Shown piece by piece: positions 7,981 through 16,951 of a stretch of 64,000 nucleotides of DNA; within the stretch, counting starts at the first letter, position 1; every line of letters begins with the position of its first letter. The translations under genes and the position numbers were made by a program. A model generated the notes under the pieces. That model had not been told where the DNA came from. It did no database searches and saw only the letters and a list, made by a program, of their open reading frames with translations. The stretch comes from JANYJZ01 sp964523395 (GTDB lineage: Bacteria > Bacteroidota > Ignavibacteria > UBA10030 > SZUA-254), in the NCBI GenBank assembly GCA_964523395.1, contig CAZFXS010000008.1, forward strand, positions 124,001 through 188,000, in the 5' to 3' direction.

Positions 7981-9036
7981 ATGATAACAACTACAAAAGG
8001 AAATATCCTTCAAGCCGATACCGAGGCAATCGTTAATACCGTAAATACGGTCGGTGTTATGGGAAAGGGAATTGCTTTACAATTCAAAGAAACTTTCCCT
8101 GAAAATTACAAATTATATCGTGATGCAGTCGCAAGAAAAGAAATTGCTGTCGGAAAAGTATTTGTAACCGAGACACATCAACTTTCAAACCCTAAATACA
8201 TTATTAACTTTCCGACAAAAACTCATTGGAAAGGAAAATCCAAATACGAATTTATTGAGAAGGGTCTTGAAGACTTATCAAGAATCATTACAGAAAAAAA
8301 GATTCACTCTGTATCGGTTCCTCCCTTAGGATGCGGAAACGGCGGACTCCGCTGGGAAAAAGTCCGGAAATTAATTGTCGAGAAATTGCAGGGATTGAAG
8401 AACGTTACGATTGTACTATATGAACCTATTGCCTTGGTTCCTCAACTGAATAAACAAGAAAAACCTGCTGAGCTTACTCAATCCCGTGCATTAGTTTTAG
8501 CATTGATTAAACGCTATACCATTCTTGGATATGAAGTCACATTACTCGAAATTCAAAAGCTGGCATATTTTCTTCAGCGGTTCGGTGAGCAATTAAAACT
8601 TCAATATGTAGCTCAAGATTTCGGGCCTTATGCATATAATCTAATGTTTTTGCTGCGCAACCTTGAGGGACCATACCTTACCGGGAAGAAGAAAATTGCC
8701 GATACAAAGCCTTTTGACACAATCAACATCCAGCAAGACAAAATCAATGCTGTCGAAACGTATATTCTAAAAAATTGCACATCTGAGCAACAACAAAGAC
8801 TTCAGACAGTGTATGATCTTATCCAAGGATTCGAATCTCCATTGGGAATGGAACTACTCGCAACCGTCGACTGGATTATGAATAAGACTGCAAATGACCA
8901 ACGTACTATTGAAAATACCATTGCAGGCGTACATAGTTGGAATGAGCGTAAAAAGAAGCTTATGAAGGCGCAATACATAAAAGCTGCATACGATCGGTTA
9001 ATTACATTCAACAAAACCCTCTACGCTAATAATTAA
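7981..9036 (+). CDS. darG: DarG antitoxin (macrodomain DNA ADP-ribosyl glycohydrolase)
   Basis: A 351-residue protein of two parts. Residues 1-150 are a TARG1/DarG-type macrodomain (GNILQADTEAIVNTVNTVG, MGKGIALQFK, NFPTKTHW with K80 at the expected catalytic lysine, and VPPLGCGNGGL). It removes ADP-ribose from DNA thymidine. Residues about 165-350 form a helical C-terminal domain with a DUF4065/SocA-like segment (LALIKRYTILGYEVTLLEIQ, then FGPYAYNLMFLLRNL). In characterised DarG proteins the C-terminal region also neutralises DarT directly. The gene starts 4 bases after darT. No strong SD is visible, suggesting coupling to the toxin. Confidence 0.93.
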   Translation: MITTTKGNILQADTEAIVNTVNTVGVMGKGIALQFKETFPENYKLYRDAVARKEIAVGKVFVTETHQLSNPKYIINFPTKTHWKGKSKYEFIEKGLEDLSRIITEKKIHSVSVPPLGCGNGGLRWEKVRKLIVEKLQGLKNVTIVLYEPIALVPQLNKQEKPAELTQSRALVLALIKRYTILGYEVTLLEIQKLAYFLQRFGEQLKLQYVAQDFGPYAYNLMFLLRNLEGPYLTGKKKIADTKPFDTINIQQDKINAVETYILKNCTSEQQQRLQTVYDLIQGFESPLGMELLATVDWIMNKTANDQRTIENTIAGVHSWNERKKKLMKAQYIKAAYDRLITFNKTLYANN

Positions 9037-9060
9037 GTAAGTCGCGATCCTCTCGCTTCT

Positions 9061-9089
9061 TTGCCTTTCTCCCCTCATTTCAATATATT
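9061..9089 (+). promoter_or_regulatory. sigma-70-type promoter of the AsmA-like gene and downstream operon
   Basis: TTGCCT (9061-9066), a 17-base spacer and TATATT (9084-9089) are followed by a leader of about 26 bases. The leader contains a small hairpin, ATTGGA-agcaa-TCCAAT (9093-9109). Confidence 0.65.
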
Positions 9090-9121
9090 TTTATTGGAAG
9101 CAATCCAATAAGGGGACAATC

Positions 9122-11662
9122 ATGGCGTTCACCAGGACAGTAAAAATCTGGACTATCATTCTCGGCATTCCGGTATTTCTCCTCCTCGCCGGAGTCATAT
9201 TTGCCAAAGTCTATTTTACATCAGAGCGGCTGAAAGCAATGGTGATCCCGCAAATTGTCGATGCCACGCATAGAGATGTTGGACTAAAAGATATTTCCCT
9301 CTCTGTCTTCCCCACGATCGCAGTTTCCATGGAAAGCCTGACAATTGCCAACCCCACAACCGGCACGTTTGAATCCGCTCATTTTATTTCCCTCGGAGAA
9401 CTGGATGTTAACGTCAAAATATTGCCATTACTTGGCGGTAGCGTTGAGATCAGCGAAATAATCCTGAACAACCCGCACATTGCACTCGAAGTAACAAAAG
9501 ACGGATTGAAGAATTATAAATTTGGCAAAGGAGATGAACCCGCTTCTGCTCCGAAAACATCGGCGGAGGGTTCTTCCGGCGAATTACTCATCGGAAATTT
9601 TCAGATACATAACGGCACTATAGAATCCATCAATAAAAAGTTCGATACGAGGATGCTCATCGAGGGCTTTGAGCAGACAACAAGCGCTGAAATGCACCAG
9701 GGAGAGAACGCGTTAAAAATTCACGGAAGAACTTCCATCTCAACGTTCAGCTATGGCACACTCGGCGCGTGGTACATCAGCGATCAACCGGTGACGGCAA
9801 CTGAAGAGCTTTCCTACTCCGCCGGAAAAGATGTTTTAACATTTGACGCGACTGAAATAAAAATAAGAGACTTGCCTCTGAAAGTGACCGGAACAATTGC
9901 AGATGTAATGCAGGAAACATTGCAGATGGATCTTGCCGTCACCGCACCGAATGTTACCATGCAGCAGCTTCTTTCGTTGATTCCTCCCGAAAAACTAAAA
10001 GCCGCCGAAGGCATGACAAGCACCGGCGATGTCAGTTTCAGCTTGACGATGAAAGGCCCTTCAAGTGAGACCATGAACCCGGAAACGAAAGGAACATTTA
10101 CGATATCAAACGGAACTGTCCAATACTCGGGGTTACCAAAGGCAATTACCGGCATTCAGGTCAACGGCATGTTTGAGCAACCATCCGCGCCGATCGATAA
10201 TAAGGATATCGGCACATTCAGCATCAATCAATTTTCGGCGAAGCTCGGAACAAACACCATCGACGGCAAACTGAAGGTGAATAACTTTAATAACCCGACT
10301 CTTGCTACAACGCTCAATTGCGCAATGAATCTCGACGAGGTAAAAGAATTTTATCCGCTCGAGAAAGGAACAGAGCTTCACGGACTCATGAAAGCTGCTG
10401 TTACAATTAACGGTAAGCCGAAGATTCAGGAGTCTATCAAAGCCGATGGAAATGTCGAGTTTAAGAACGTGACAATGAAAACCGCGACTTCACCGAAACC
10501 GTTGCAGAATCTTAACGGCAACATTACATTTAACAACCAAGTGGTCGAATCGAAACAGCTTGCAATGAACATCGGCGAGTCTGATATGAATCTTTCTTTC
10601 AGCGTGAAAAATTACCTTGGCATGGTGATGAAAGATTCTGCAAAGGGCAGCAGCAAGCCAACGGCAGCCCTCACACTAAAATCGAAACAGCTTCGCATAG
10701 CCGACCTCATGTCCGAAGAAAGTGCCGCAGCACCCGCATCATCGGGCGCCGGAAAAAGCGCACCACCTGCTGCAGCGGGCATCCTGCCGGGAATGAAAGT
10801 CAATGCTGATGTTTCCATCGACAAACTCGTCACAGAAAAATTCACATTTACCAATGCCCGCGGTACTGCCGCCATGTCGGACGGCATTATTAACCTCAAT
10901 CAGTTTTCTGTCAATGCCTTTGACGGCACGATCAATACCAAGGGGATGATCGACCTCCGCGATCCGAAGAAAACTCCGTTTGATTTCAATCTCGATATCA
11001 AGAATGTGGAATCAAGTTCTCTCTTACCGAATTTCACATCGTTTGGCAAATATCTCTTTGGGAAATTTTCCACCTCTACAAAATTGAAGGGCGATCTGAA
11101 TGATACGCTTGGATTAGACCCACAGTCATTACTCGGCAATGGCACTGTGTTGATTTCGGAAGGAAAGCTCCTCGGATTGCCGATCATGGAGAAACTTTCC
11201 AATCTTATTAACGTGAGCGAATTGAAGTCGGTGAATTTTAAGGATTGGACAAACGGATTCACCATTGAAAACGGCAGACTAAGCGTAAAAGACCTTAAAG
11301 TGAATGCAGGAGAAACAGGGTTCTTCCTGAACGGTTCACAAGGGCTTGACGGTTCGTTAGATTATTCTCTGAATGTTAAATTGCCGGAATCATTTTCCAA
11401 CCGGATTAAACTTCCCGGTGTCGGCAATCAGTTATTAGAATATTTCAAGGACAAGGATGGAAAGATCAGTTTGAGTTTTGGTGTCGGCGGCGCAATGGAT
11501 AACCCGGCGATCAAAATAGATACTAAGTCGCAGGAGGAAATGGCAAAGCAGGCGCTTGAACAAAAGAAACAAAAAGCGATTGATGACGCGAAGAAGAAAC
11601 TTGATGATGAGCTGAAGAAAAAGCTTGGCGACGGGCTCAAGAACATTTTAAAGAAACCGTAA
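9122..11662 (+). CDS. AsmA-family envelope protein
   Basis: This 846-residue protein has one N-terminal membrane helix (about residues 8-30) and a long periplasmic region. The N-terminal AsmA signature is visible (LKDISLSVFPTIAVSMESL, LGELDVNVKILPLLGG). The conserved C-terminal AsmA_2 region has GTINTKGMIDLRDPKKTPF and LLGNGTVLISEGKL. The tail is lysine-rich and charged (about residues 800-846). AsmA-like proteins are thought to bridge the periplasm and move phospholipids or affect outer-membrane assembly; the substrate here is unknown. AAGGGGA precedes the ATG. Three bases separate it from rsmA, so it likely heads the rsmA-mgtE operon. Confidence 0.85.
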   Translation: MAFTRTVKIWTIILGIPVFLLLAGVIFAKVYFTSERLKAMVIPQIVDATHRDVGLKDISLSVFPTIAVSMESLTIANPTTGTFESAHFISLGELDVNVKILPLLGGSVEISEIILNNPHIALEVTKDGLKNYKFGKGDEPASAPKTSAEGSSGELLIGNFQIHNGTIESINKKFDTRMLIEGFEQTTSAEMHQGENALKIHGRTSISTFSYGTLGAWYISDQPVTATEELSYSAGKDVLTFDATEIKIRDLPLKVTGTIADVMQETLQMDLAVTAPNVTMQQLLSLIPPEKLKAAEGMTSTGDVSFSLTMKGPSSETMNPETKGTFTISNGTVQYSGLPKAITGIQVNGMFEQPSAPIDNKDIGTFSINQFSAKLGTNTIDGKLKVNNFNNPTLATTLNCAMNLDEVKEFYPLEKGTELHGLMKAAVTINGKPKIQESIKADGNVEFKNVTMKTATSPKPLQNLNGNITFNNQVVESKQLAMNIGESDMNLSFSVKNYLGMVMKDSAKGSSKPTAALTLKSKQLRIADLMSEESAAAPASSGAGKSAPPAAAGILPGMKVNADVSIDKLVTEKFTFTNARGTAAMSDGIINLNQFSVNAFDGTINTKGMIDLRDPKKTPFDFNLDIKNVESSSLLPNFTSFGKYLFGKFSTSTKLKGDLNDTLGLDPQSLLGNGTVLISEGKLLGLPIMEKLSNLINVSELKSVNFKDWTNGFTIENGRLSVKDLKVNAGETGFFLNGSQGLDGSLDYSLNVKLPESFSNRIKLPGVGNQLLEYFKDKDGKISLSFGVGGAMDNPAIKIDTKSQEEMAKQALEQKKQKAIDDAKKKLDDELKKKLGDGLKNILKKP

Positions 11663-11665
11663 CGA

Positions 11666-12484
11666 ATGCGGAAACAGCTCGCAGTCCGCATCAAACCTAA
11701 ACAATCCCTTGGGCAGAATTTTCTTGTTGACGATAATATTGTCCGCAATATTGTCAGAGACCTTAATTTACAAAAAGACGATATTGTAGTTGAAATCGGG
11801 CCGGGATTAGGTGCGCTTACCAGGGAACTTGCAAAGAACCTTGAGCGATTGATTGTTGTAGAAATTGATCAACGGGCGGTTGAAAAACTCACAAAGGAAT
11901 TTTCGGGATCAAATGTCACTGTTATCCATGGCGATATACTTGATATTCCTTTCGCGAACATCAGCAAGCAATCAGGCCGCAATATCAGGGTGATCGGAAA
12001 TATCCCGTACCACCTGACAAGTCCAATCCTGTTCAAAGTGTTTGATGAGCACGCCTCCGTCCGCGATCTTACCATCATGATTCAGCGTGAGGTTGCCAAA
12101 CGTATACTTGCGGAGCCGGGATCAAAAGAGTACGGAATTTTATCCGTGATAACCCGTTGGCACGGCAAGCCAAGGATGTTATTCAGTGTCTCGCCAAATT
12201 GTTTTTATCCGAAACCGAAAGTAACCTCAGCCGTTATACAGATTACTCTTCATAAAAACGCGCCTTATAATGTAAATAATGTTATATTGACGACCATCGT
12301 CAAGACCGCGTTTGGAAAAAGACGGAAAGTATTGCGGAACAGTTTGACCTATCTTCCATACGACGAGGCAATTGTACGAAAAATAATTTCCGAACAACGG
12401 GAAATGATGGACCGGCGTCCGGAACAGCTTACATTGGAAGAATTCGCAGAACTCGCAGGAATATTTCAACAGAATATGCAATGA
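11666..12484 (+). CDS. rsmA: 16S rRNA dimethyladenosine transferase RsmA (KsgA)
   Basis: This 272-residue enzyme dimethylates two adjacent adenosines near the 3' end of 16S rRNA during 30S maturation. Visible motifs are SLGQNFL (14-20), the SAM-binding VVEIGPGLGALT (41-52), VVEID (64-68), GDILDI, the catalytic GNIPYHLTSP (NIPY 112-115), and FYPKPKV. The length is normal. The stop overlaps the mgtE start as ATGA. Confidence 0.97.
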   Translation: MRKQLAVRIKPKQSLGQNFLVDDNIVRNIVRDLNLQKDDIVVEIGPGLGALTRELAKNLERLIVVEIDQRAVEKLTKEFSGSNVTVIHGDILDIPFANISKQSGRNIRVIGNIPYHLTSPILFKVFDEHASVRDLTIMIQREVAKRILAEPGSKEYGILSVITRWHGKPRMLFSVSPNCFYPKPKVTSAVIQITLHKNAPYNVNNVILTTIVKTAFGKRRKVLRNSLTYLPYDEAIVRKIISEQREMMDRRPEQLTLEEFAELAGIFQQNMQ

Positions 12485-13917
12485 CAGAGCAGCAAAACAA
12501 CAATATTGATCCGATTATCGTCAGTGAAGATCCGGTTCTTACATCGCAGGTTCGCGGCGTAAAAACCATTGAAGTTGATGATGAGTTGATGGATGATATC
12601 CGGGAACTTGTGCGCGACCGCGCAGGCGCTATCCTGCTTAACATTATCACAGATCTGCATGCCGCTGACATTGCCGAAATAATCGACCGGCTCGATGCCG
12701 AAGACCGCGCGTTTGTCTTCAACCTGCTCGAGCCATCCGTCGGCAGCGCTGTCCTTCTTGAATTGAACGATGATGTCCGCAGCGCGTTACTCGAACCGCT
12801 GACATCGGAAAAAATCACTTCATATGTTGACACACTCGCTTCGGATGATGCCGCGGATCTTGTCGCAGAACTGCCGCCGAGCGTTGCGGATACCGTTCTT
12901 CGTTCCATGCCTGCAGAAGATTCCTCCGAAGTCAAAGAGCTCATGCAGTATGGCGAGGACACCGCCGGCGGTATCATGGGAACTGAGTTTATCTCGGTAA
13001 AAATGAACGACACCGTGAACCAGGCAATACGCGAAGTACGTGCAAGCGCGAAACAGGGAATGCAGATTTATAATGTCTTTGTTGTGAATGAAGAAGGTGT
13101 GCTCGTCGGTGTGCTGCCGCTGCAATCACTGGTGCTTCATTCGCCAAACCGCAGAGTGTATAAAATTATGGAAACAGATGTGAAAAGCATCAGCACTGAT
13201 GTGGACCAGGAGGAAGTGGCTTCGATGTTCCGTAAGTACGACCTGATTTCGCTTGCGGTTGTTGACAAAGAGAGTAAACTTGTCGGACGCATCACTATCG
13301 ATGATGTTGTGGACGTTATCGAACAGGAGCACAGCGAGGATGTCGCGCGCTTGGTCGGTTCCGACGCGGAAGAACTTGAACGACGCTCACCTGCGCAAAT
13401 TGCGTTACTCCGTTTGCCATGGGTACTAATAACGCTTGCGCTTGAATTCATGGCCGGTATTGTTATCCACTATTTCGATTCAACGCTCAGCCGCGTAATT
13501 TTGCTTGCGTCGTTCATGCCTATTATTTCAGCTATCTCGGGAAATACAGGTTTACAGTCAGCCGCGATTATTGTTCGAGCGATGGCAACAGGGCATGTTT
13601 CTCTCGATCGCTGGTGGCAACCTGTGTGGAAACAGCTTCAAACAACTCTCATCATTGGTTCAGTATGTGGAATTGTCATTGGAGTAGTCGGCGCAATTTG
13701 GCAGGGGAAGTGGGAGTTTGGGCTTGTTGTGGGAGTATCAATGCTCACCTCGATCAATATCTCAGGTGTTGTAGGAACTTGCTCACCGATGCTTTCTAAA
13801 CGTTTTGGTTTTGATCCTGCACTTACCGCAGGGCCGTTTGAAACGGCATTCCAGGATGTTGTCGGAATATCGATCTTCCTTTCACTGGCAACATTCCTTC
13901 TTCACTGGATAGCGTAA
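12481..13917 (+). CDS. mgtE: MgtE-type magnesium transporter
   Basis: This 478-residue protein has the MgtE order: a superhelical N domain (DIAEIIDRLDAEDRAFVFNLL, about residues 55-130), two CBS domains (about 140-265, beginning GEDTAGGIMGTEFISV), and about five membrane helices (about 310-478). The last carry the selectivity motif PIISAISGNTGLQS. MgtE is a channel gated by cytoplasmic Mg2+ through the N and CBS domains. The start overlaps rsmA by 4 bases, so no upstream Mg2+ riboswitch is possible here; control is likely at the protein level. Confidence 0.95.
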   Translation: MTEQQNNNIDPIIVSEDPVLTSQVRGVKTIEVDDELMDDIRELVRDRAGAILLNIITDLHAADIAEIIDRLDAEDRAFVFNLLEPSVGSAVLLELNDDVRSALLEPLTSEKITSYVDTLASDDAADLVAELPPSVADTVLRSMPAEDSSEVKELMQYGEDTAGGIMGTEFISVKMNDTVNQAIREVRASAKQGMQIYNVFVVNEEGVLVGVLPLQSLVLHSPNRRVYKIMETDVKSISTDVDQEEVASMFRKYDLISLAVVDKESKLVGRITIDDVVDVIEQEHSEDVARLVGSDAEELERRSPAQIALLRLPWVLITLALEFMAGIVIHYFDSTLSRVILLASFMPIISAISGNTGLQSAAIIVRAMATGHVSLDRWWQPVWKQLQTTLIIGSVCGIVIGVVGAIWQGKWEFGLVVGVSMLTSINISGVVGTCSPMLSKRFGFDPALTAGPFETAFQDVVGISIFLSLATFLLHWIA

Positions 13918-13927
13918 TCTTCATATC

Positions 13928-14863
13928 ATGACGGCACTCAGAAATTTTTTCCTGAACCTCAGGCCGGTTGATATTCTTATCATTATATTTCTTCTTCTTC
14001 TCCCTGTTATTCATTTGTTCAACGCTTCGTCTGTGATTGGATGGGGAGCATTATTTTTCCTCAACATCATTATTATCATCCTCATTCAACGAATCGCAAC
14101 CGCGTCAATTTCTTCTCAGTCAAATGCGCTACGCATCGTGTACGATTTTTATCCGGTACCGATGATTCTTTTTGTGTTTAAGGAAATTCATGTTGTCATA
14201 CAATCAATGGCAAGGGCTGACCTCGACAATATTTTTATCGCAATTGACCGCGCTATGTTTGGCGTCGACCCGACTGTCTGGATGATGCAGTTTACAACTC
14301 CCGTGCTGACGGAGATTCTCCAGCTTGCATACGTCAGTTATTACTTTCTCATGCTCTTGCTGGGAATCGAACTTTACAGAAAGAAGCAACACGACCAGTT
14401 TTCTCTTGTGCTCTTTGCCATCGTATATGGATTTTTTCTTTCATATATCGGCTACATCCTTTTTCCCGGAGTGGGTCCCCGTTTTACGCTCCACAATTTT
14501 ACCACACTGAATGATGAATTACCCGGTCTTTGGTTATCAAACGCAATCAGAGATTTTATCAACGCCGGAGAGTCCATACCCAAAGGCGTTGAAAACGCAA
14601 TGGCCCTGGCTCAGCGAGACGCGTTCCCGAGCGGCCACACACAAATGACGCTTATTGTTATGTATTACGCACAAAAGTTTTCCATCCGGTCGAGATATAT
14701 TATTTATATCCTGGGAACCTTGCTCATCATCAGCACTGTTTATATGCGATACCATTATGTCATTGATGTTATCGGTGGGATATTGTTTATGATAGTTACC
14801 GTGTGGACTGCGCCGAAGCTGATGAATGTTTTAACAGGTGAGCGGGGGAAGCGGAAGATGTAA
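13928..14863 (+). CDS. PAP2-superfamily membrane phosphatase
   Basis: A 311-residue integral membrane protein with about six or seven hydrophobic helices. The phosphatase motifs are GVGPRF (motif 1 region), FPSGHTQ (residues 233-239) and RYHYVIDVIGG (motif 3). The arrangement resembles the PAP2_3 (inositol-phosphorylceramide-synthase-like) branch, so the substrate may be a lipid phosphate or an undecaprenyl-type phosphate. This is inference. It starts 10 bases after mgtE. Confidence 0.8.
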   Translation: MTALRNFFLNLRPVDILIIIFLLLLPVIHLFNASSVIGWGALFFLNIIIIILIQRIATASISSQSNALRIVYDFYPVPMILFVFKEIHVVIQSMARADLDNIFIAIDRAMFGVDPTVWMMQFTTPVLTEILQLAYVSYYFLMLLLGIELYRKKQHDQFSLVLFAIVYGFFLSYIGYILFPGVGPRFTLHNFTTLNDELPGLWLSNAIRDFINAGESIPKGVENAMALAQRDAFPSGHTQMTLIVMYYAQKFSIRSRYIIYILGTLLIISTVYMRYHYVIDVIGGILFMIVTVWTAPKLMNVLTGERGKRKM

Positions 14864-14967
14864 GAGTAACTTTGAAATGCGGATTTAAGATTTCAGATTA
14901 TGCATTCCCGGATTTCTGAAGATTCAAAACTTGAAACCTGCAACTTAAAACATTTTTCTACCCTTTC

Positions 14968-14996
14968 TTGATTTTCTCTCTTCCTTTTTGTATGTT
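14968..14996 (+). promoter_or_regulatory. candidate sigma-70-type promoter upstream of plsC
   Basis: TTGATT (14968-14973), a 17-base pyrimidine-rich spacer and TATGTT (14991-14996). The leader to plsC would be about 155 bases and would include the 39-codon ORF at 15039. Confidence 0.5.
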
Positions 14997-15038
14997 TGTC
15001 AAACCACAATGTAGTTCACTCTCTTCGAGGATCACAGC

Positions 15039-15158
15039 GTGCCGGTATGGAAGTTATTTGACGACACTTTTTCCGCCACGCAGAACTCCCTCCTCCCTCA
15101 ACCTGCTTTTTCACTAGCTGTTCTTGCTTTCAGCGTTTCCCGCAATGGTGAACTTTGA
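15039..15158 (+). CDS. possible 39-residue leader ORF coupled to plsC
   Basis: GTG at 15039 has GAGG 8 bases upstream and opens a 39-codon frame (begins MPVWKLFDDTFS, ends SVSRNGEL). Its stop TGA overlaps the plsC ATG as TGATG. plsC itself has no convincing SD, so translation of this ORF could feed ribosomes to plsC. I recognise no family. It could be a chance ORF; the coupling geometry is the main evidence. Confidence 0.35.
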   Translation: MPVWKLFDDTFSATQNSLLPQPAFSLAVLAFSVSRNGEL

Positions 15159-15868
15159 TGCTCATTTCACTGTTAAAAGTGATTTTCTGCGCTGTTTTTT
15201 CTGTTATCATGGCTACCGCAGAATTAATCATCAGTCCGTTCAACCGGACGGGAAATTTATATCATGCGTTGGCACGCATACATGCGCGGGGAGTGCTTGC
15301 CGTGTGCGGAGTGAACGTTATTGTTGAAGGATTGGAAAAGGTGGATTTTTCCCGCAACTATATTTATGTATCAAGTCACGCAAGTTTTTTTGATATCCCC
15401 GCCGTGCTTGTCGGAATTCCTGACCAGATCAGAATTGTCTATAAGAAAGAACTGGAATGGGTGCCGATTTGGGGATGGGCATTGAAATTAGGCGGCGTAT
15501 ATATTTCCATCGACCGGAAAAAAGGCCAGGATGCCGTACAAAGCCTTGAGAAAGCCGCAGAAAAAATGCGCAAAGGCGCTTCGGTATTATTATTTCCGGA
15601 AGGTACACGCTCACCTGACGGCAATCTTCAGCCGTTCAAACGCGGGGCATTTAATCTTGCGATGAAAGCGGGGGTTCCGATCGTTCCGCTCGCCATCAAT
15701 GGCAGCTACAACATCATGACGCGTCATTCGTGGAAAATAAATTCCGGAACAATTACACTTGTGCTTGACACGCCGATAGAAATTCCGCAGGCAAACGGAA
15801 AAGAAACGGAATTGCAGCTACGCGATACCGTGCATAGCATAGTCCAGCGAAATTACAGAAATTCATAA
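15158..15868 (+). CDS. plsC: 1-acyl-sn-glycerol-3-phosphate acyltransferase PlsC
   Basis: A 236-residue membrane-associated acyltransferase. The catalytic HX4D motif is SSHASFFD (H74, D79), the substrate motif is FPEGTRS (146-152), and VPIVPLAI is near the C-terminus. An N-terminal hydrophobic helix anchors it. It converts lysophosphatidic acid to phosphatidic acid. ATG 15158 is chosen over the adjacent TTG; it overlaps the stop of a small upstream ORF. GatC follows 9 bases downstream. Confidence 0.93.
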   Translation: MLISLLKVIFCAVFSVIMATAELIISPFNRTGNLYHALARIHARGVLAVCGVNVIVEGLEKVDFSRNYIYVSSHASFFDIPAVLVGIPDQIRIVYKKELEWVPIWGWALKLGGVYISIDRKKGQDAVQSLEKAAEKMRKGASVLLFPEGTRSPDGNLQPFKRGAFNLAMKAGVPIVPLAINGSYNIMTRHSWKINSGTITLVLDTPIEIPQANGKETELQLRDTVHSIVQRNYRNS

Positions 15869-15877
15869 GGAGGAACG

Positions 15878-16171
15878 ATGTCTATTTCAATCACAGATGT
15901 TGAACACGTTGCTAAACTCGCGCGATTGGAGTTCAGCCAATCCGAAAAAGAAAAGCTCACCCACCAGTTGAATACAATCTTGACATACATAGACAAACTT
16001 AACGAAATCGACACATCAAACATTGAACCGCTTTCACAGGTCGTTGAGCTGAACAACGTACTGCGTGACGATACCGCCACACCATCGTTACCACGTGAAG
16101 AGATATTAAAGAATGCGCCTGACAGCAACGATGAGTTTTTCAAAGTGCCGAAAGTAATCGGAGACCGGTAG
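15878..16171 (+). CDS. gatC: Asp/Glu-tRNA amidotransferase subunit C (GatC)
   Basis: This 97-residue protein has the GatC signature: VEHVAKLARLEFS at the N-terminus, LNTILTYIDKLNEIDT, then IEPLSQVVELNNVLRDD, and a C-terminal FKVPKVIG. GatC holds the GatA and GatB subunits together in the amidotransferase that makes Gln-tRNA (and often Asn-tRNA) from the misacylated precursor. GatA and GatB are not in this window. AAGGAGG lies 5 bases before the ATG. The kdsB start abuts its stop. Confidence 0.96.
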   Translation: MSISITDVEHVAKLARLEFSQSEKEKLTHQLNTILTYIDKLNEIDTSNIEPLSQVVELNNVLRDDTATPSLPREEILKNAPDSNDEFFKVPKVIGDR

Positions 16172-16951
16172 ATGATTGACAAATCACACATCGTTGCCAT
16201 TATTCCGGCAAGGTACGGGTCAACACGGTTGCCCGCGAAGCCGCTTATCGACTTATGCGGCAAGCCGATGATTCAGCATGTTTACGAACGGGCAAAGGCC
16301 GCCGAGCTTGTTGGAAAAGTTATCGTTGCAACAGATCATAAACTTATTGCTGATGCCGTAGCGTCATTTGGCGGTGAAGCTGTTATGACTCCGCCGGAAA
16401 TTCCCTCGGGCAGTGACCGGATTGCGCATGTCGCAGCATCCCTTTCCGATGCATCTATTATAGTGAATGTGCAGGGAGATGAGCCGCTTATTGCGCCGCA
16501 AATTATTGACCAGGCAATCCAACCCTTGCTTAATGATACATCCATTCAGGTTAGCACGGTTATCAAGTCAATTAATTCTTCAGAAGAGTTGCGCAATCCG
16601 AACATTGTAAAAGTTGTTCTTGATAAGAATGGTTTCGCGTTATATTTTTCCCGCTCAGTTATTCCTTTTATGAGAGACAATAACTCTCCGGATACGTGGC
16701 ATCAACAGCACCGGTTCTACAAACACTTTGGATTGTACGTATATAGGAAAGAATTTCTTTCGCAATATTCTTCGTGGAAAGAAACTCCGCTGGAGCGGGC
16801 AGAAAAACTTGAACAGCTTCGCATTCTTGAACATGGATACAAGATTAAAACTGTGACAACAGAATATGACAGCGTGCCTATCGATACCGCAGAAGATGCA
16901 GAACGCGTCCGCAAATTATTATCTGCCAGAACTAATGTACTTACACTATGA
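16172..16951 (+). CDS. kdsB: 3-deoxy-manno-octulosonate cytidylyltransferase (CMP-KDO synthetase)
   Basis: This 259-residue enzyme activates KDO with CTP for lipopolysaccharide inner-core synthesis. Motifs: IIPARYGSTRLPAKPL (10-25), GKPMIQHVYERA, VATDH, EIPSGSDRIAH, VNVQGDEPLI, and a C-terminal IDTAEDAERVR. Full length is typical. It abuts gatC upstream and overlaps the DUF502 gene downstream by 4 bases. Its substrate CTP is made by pyrG two genes on. Confidence 0.97.
   Translation: MIDKSHIVAIIPARYGSTRLPAKPLIDLCGKPMIQHVYERAKAAELVGKVIVATDHKLIADAVASFGGEAVMTPPEIPSGSDRIAHVAASLSDASIIVNVQGDEPLIAPQIIDQAIQPLLNDTSIQVSTVIKSINSSEELRNPNIVKVVLDKNGFALYFSRSVIPFMRDNNSPDTWHQQHRFYKHFGLYVYRKEFLSQYSSWKETPLERAEKLEQLRILEHGYKIKTVTTEYDSVPIDTAEDAERVRKLLSARTNVLTL

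Noticed and set aside
12430..12490. A magnesium riboswitch upstream of mgtE
   Set aside because: mgtE overlaps rsmA by 4 bases, leaving no leader for an RNA switch.
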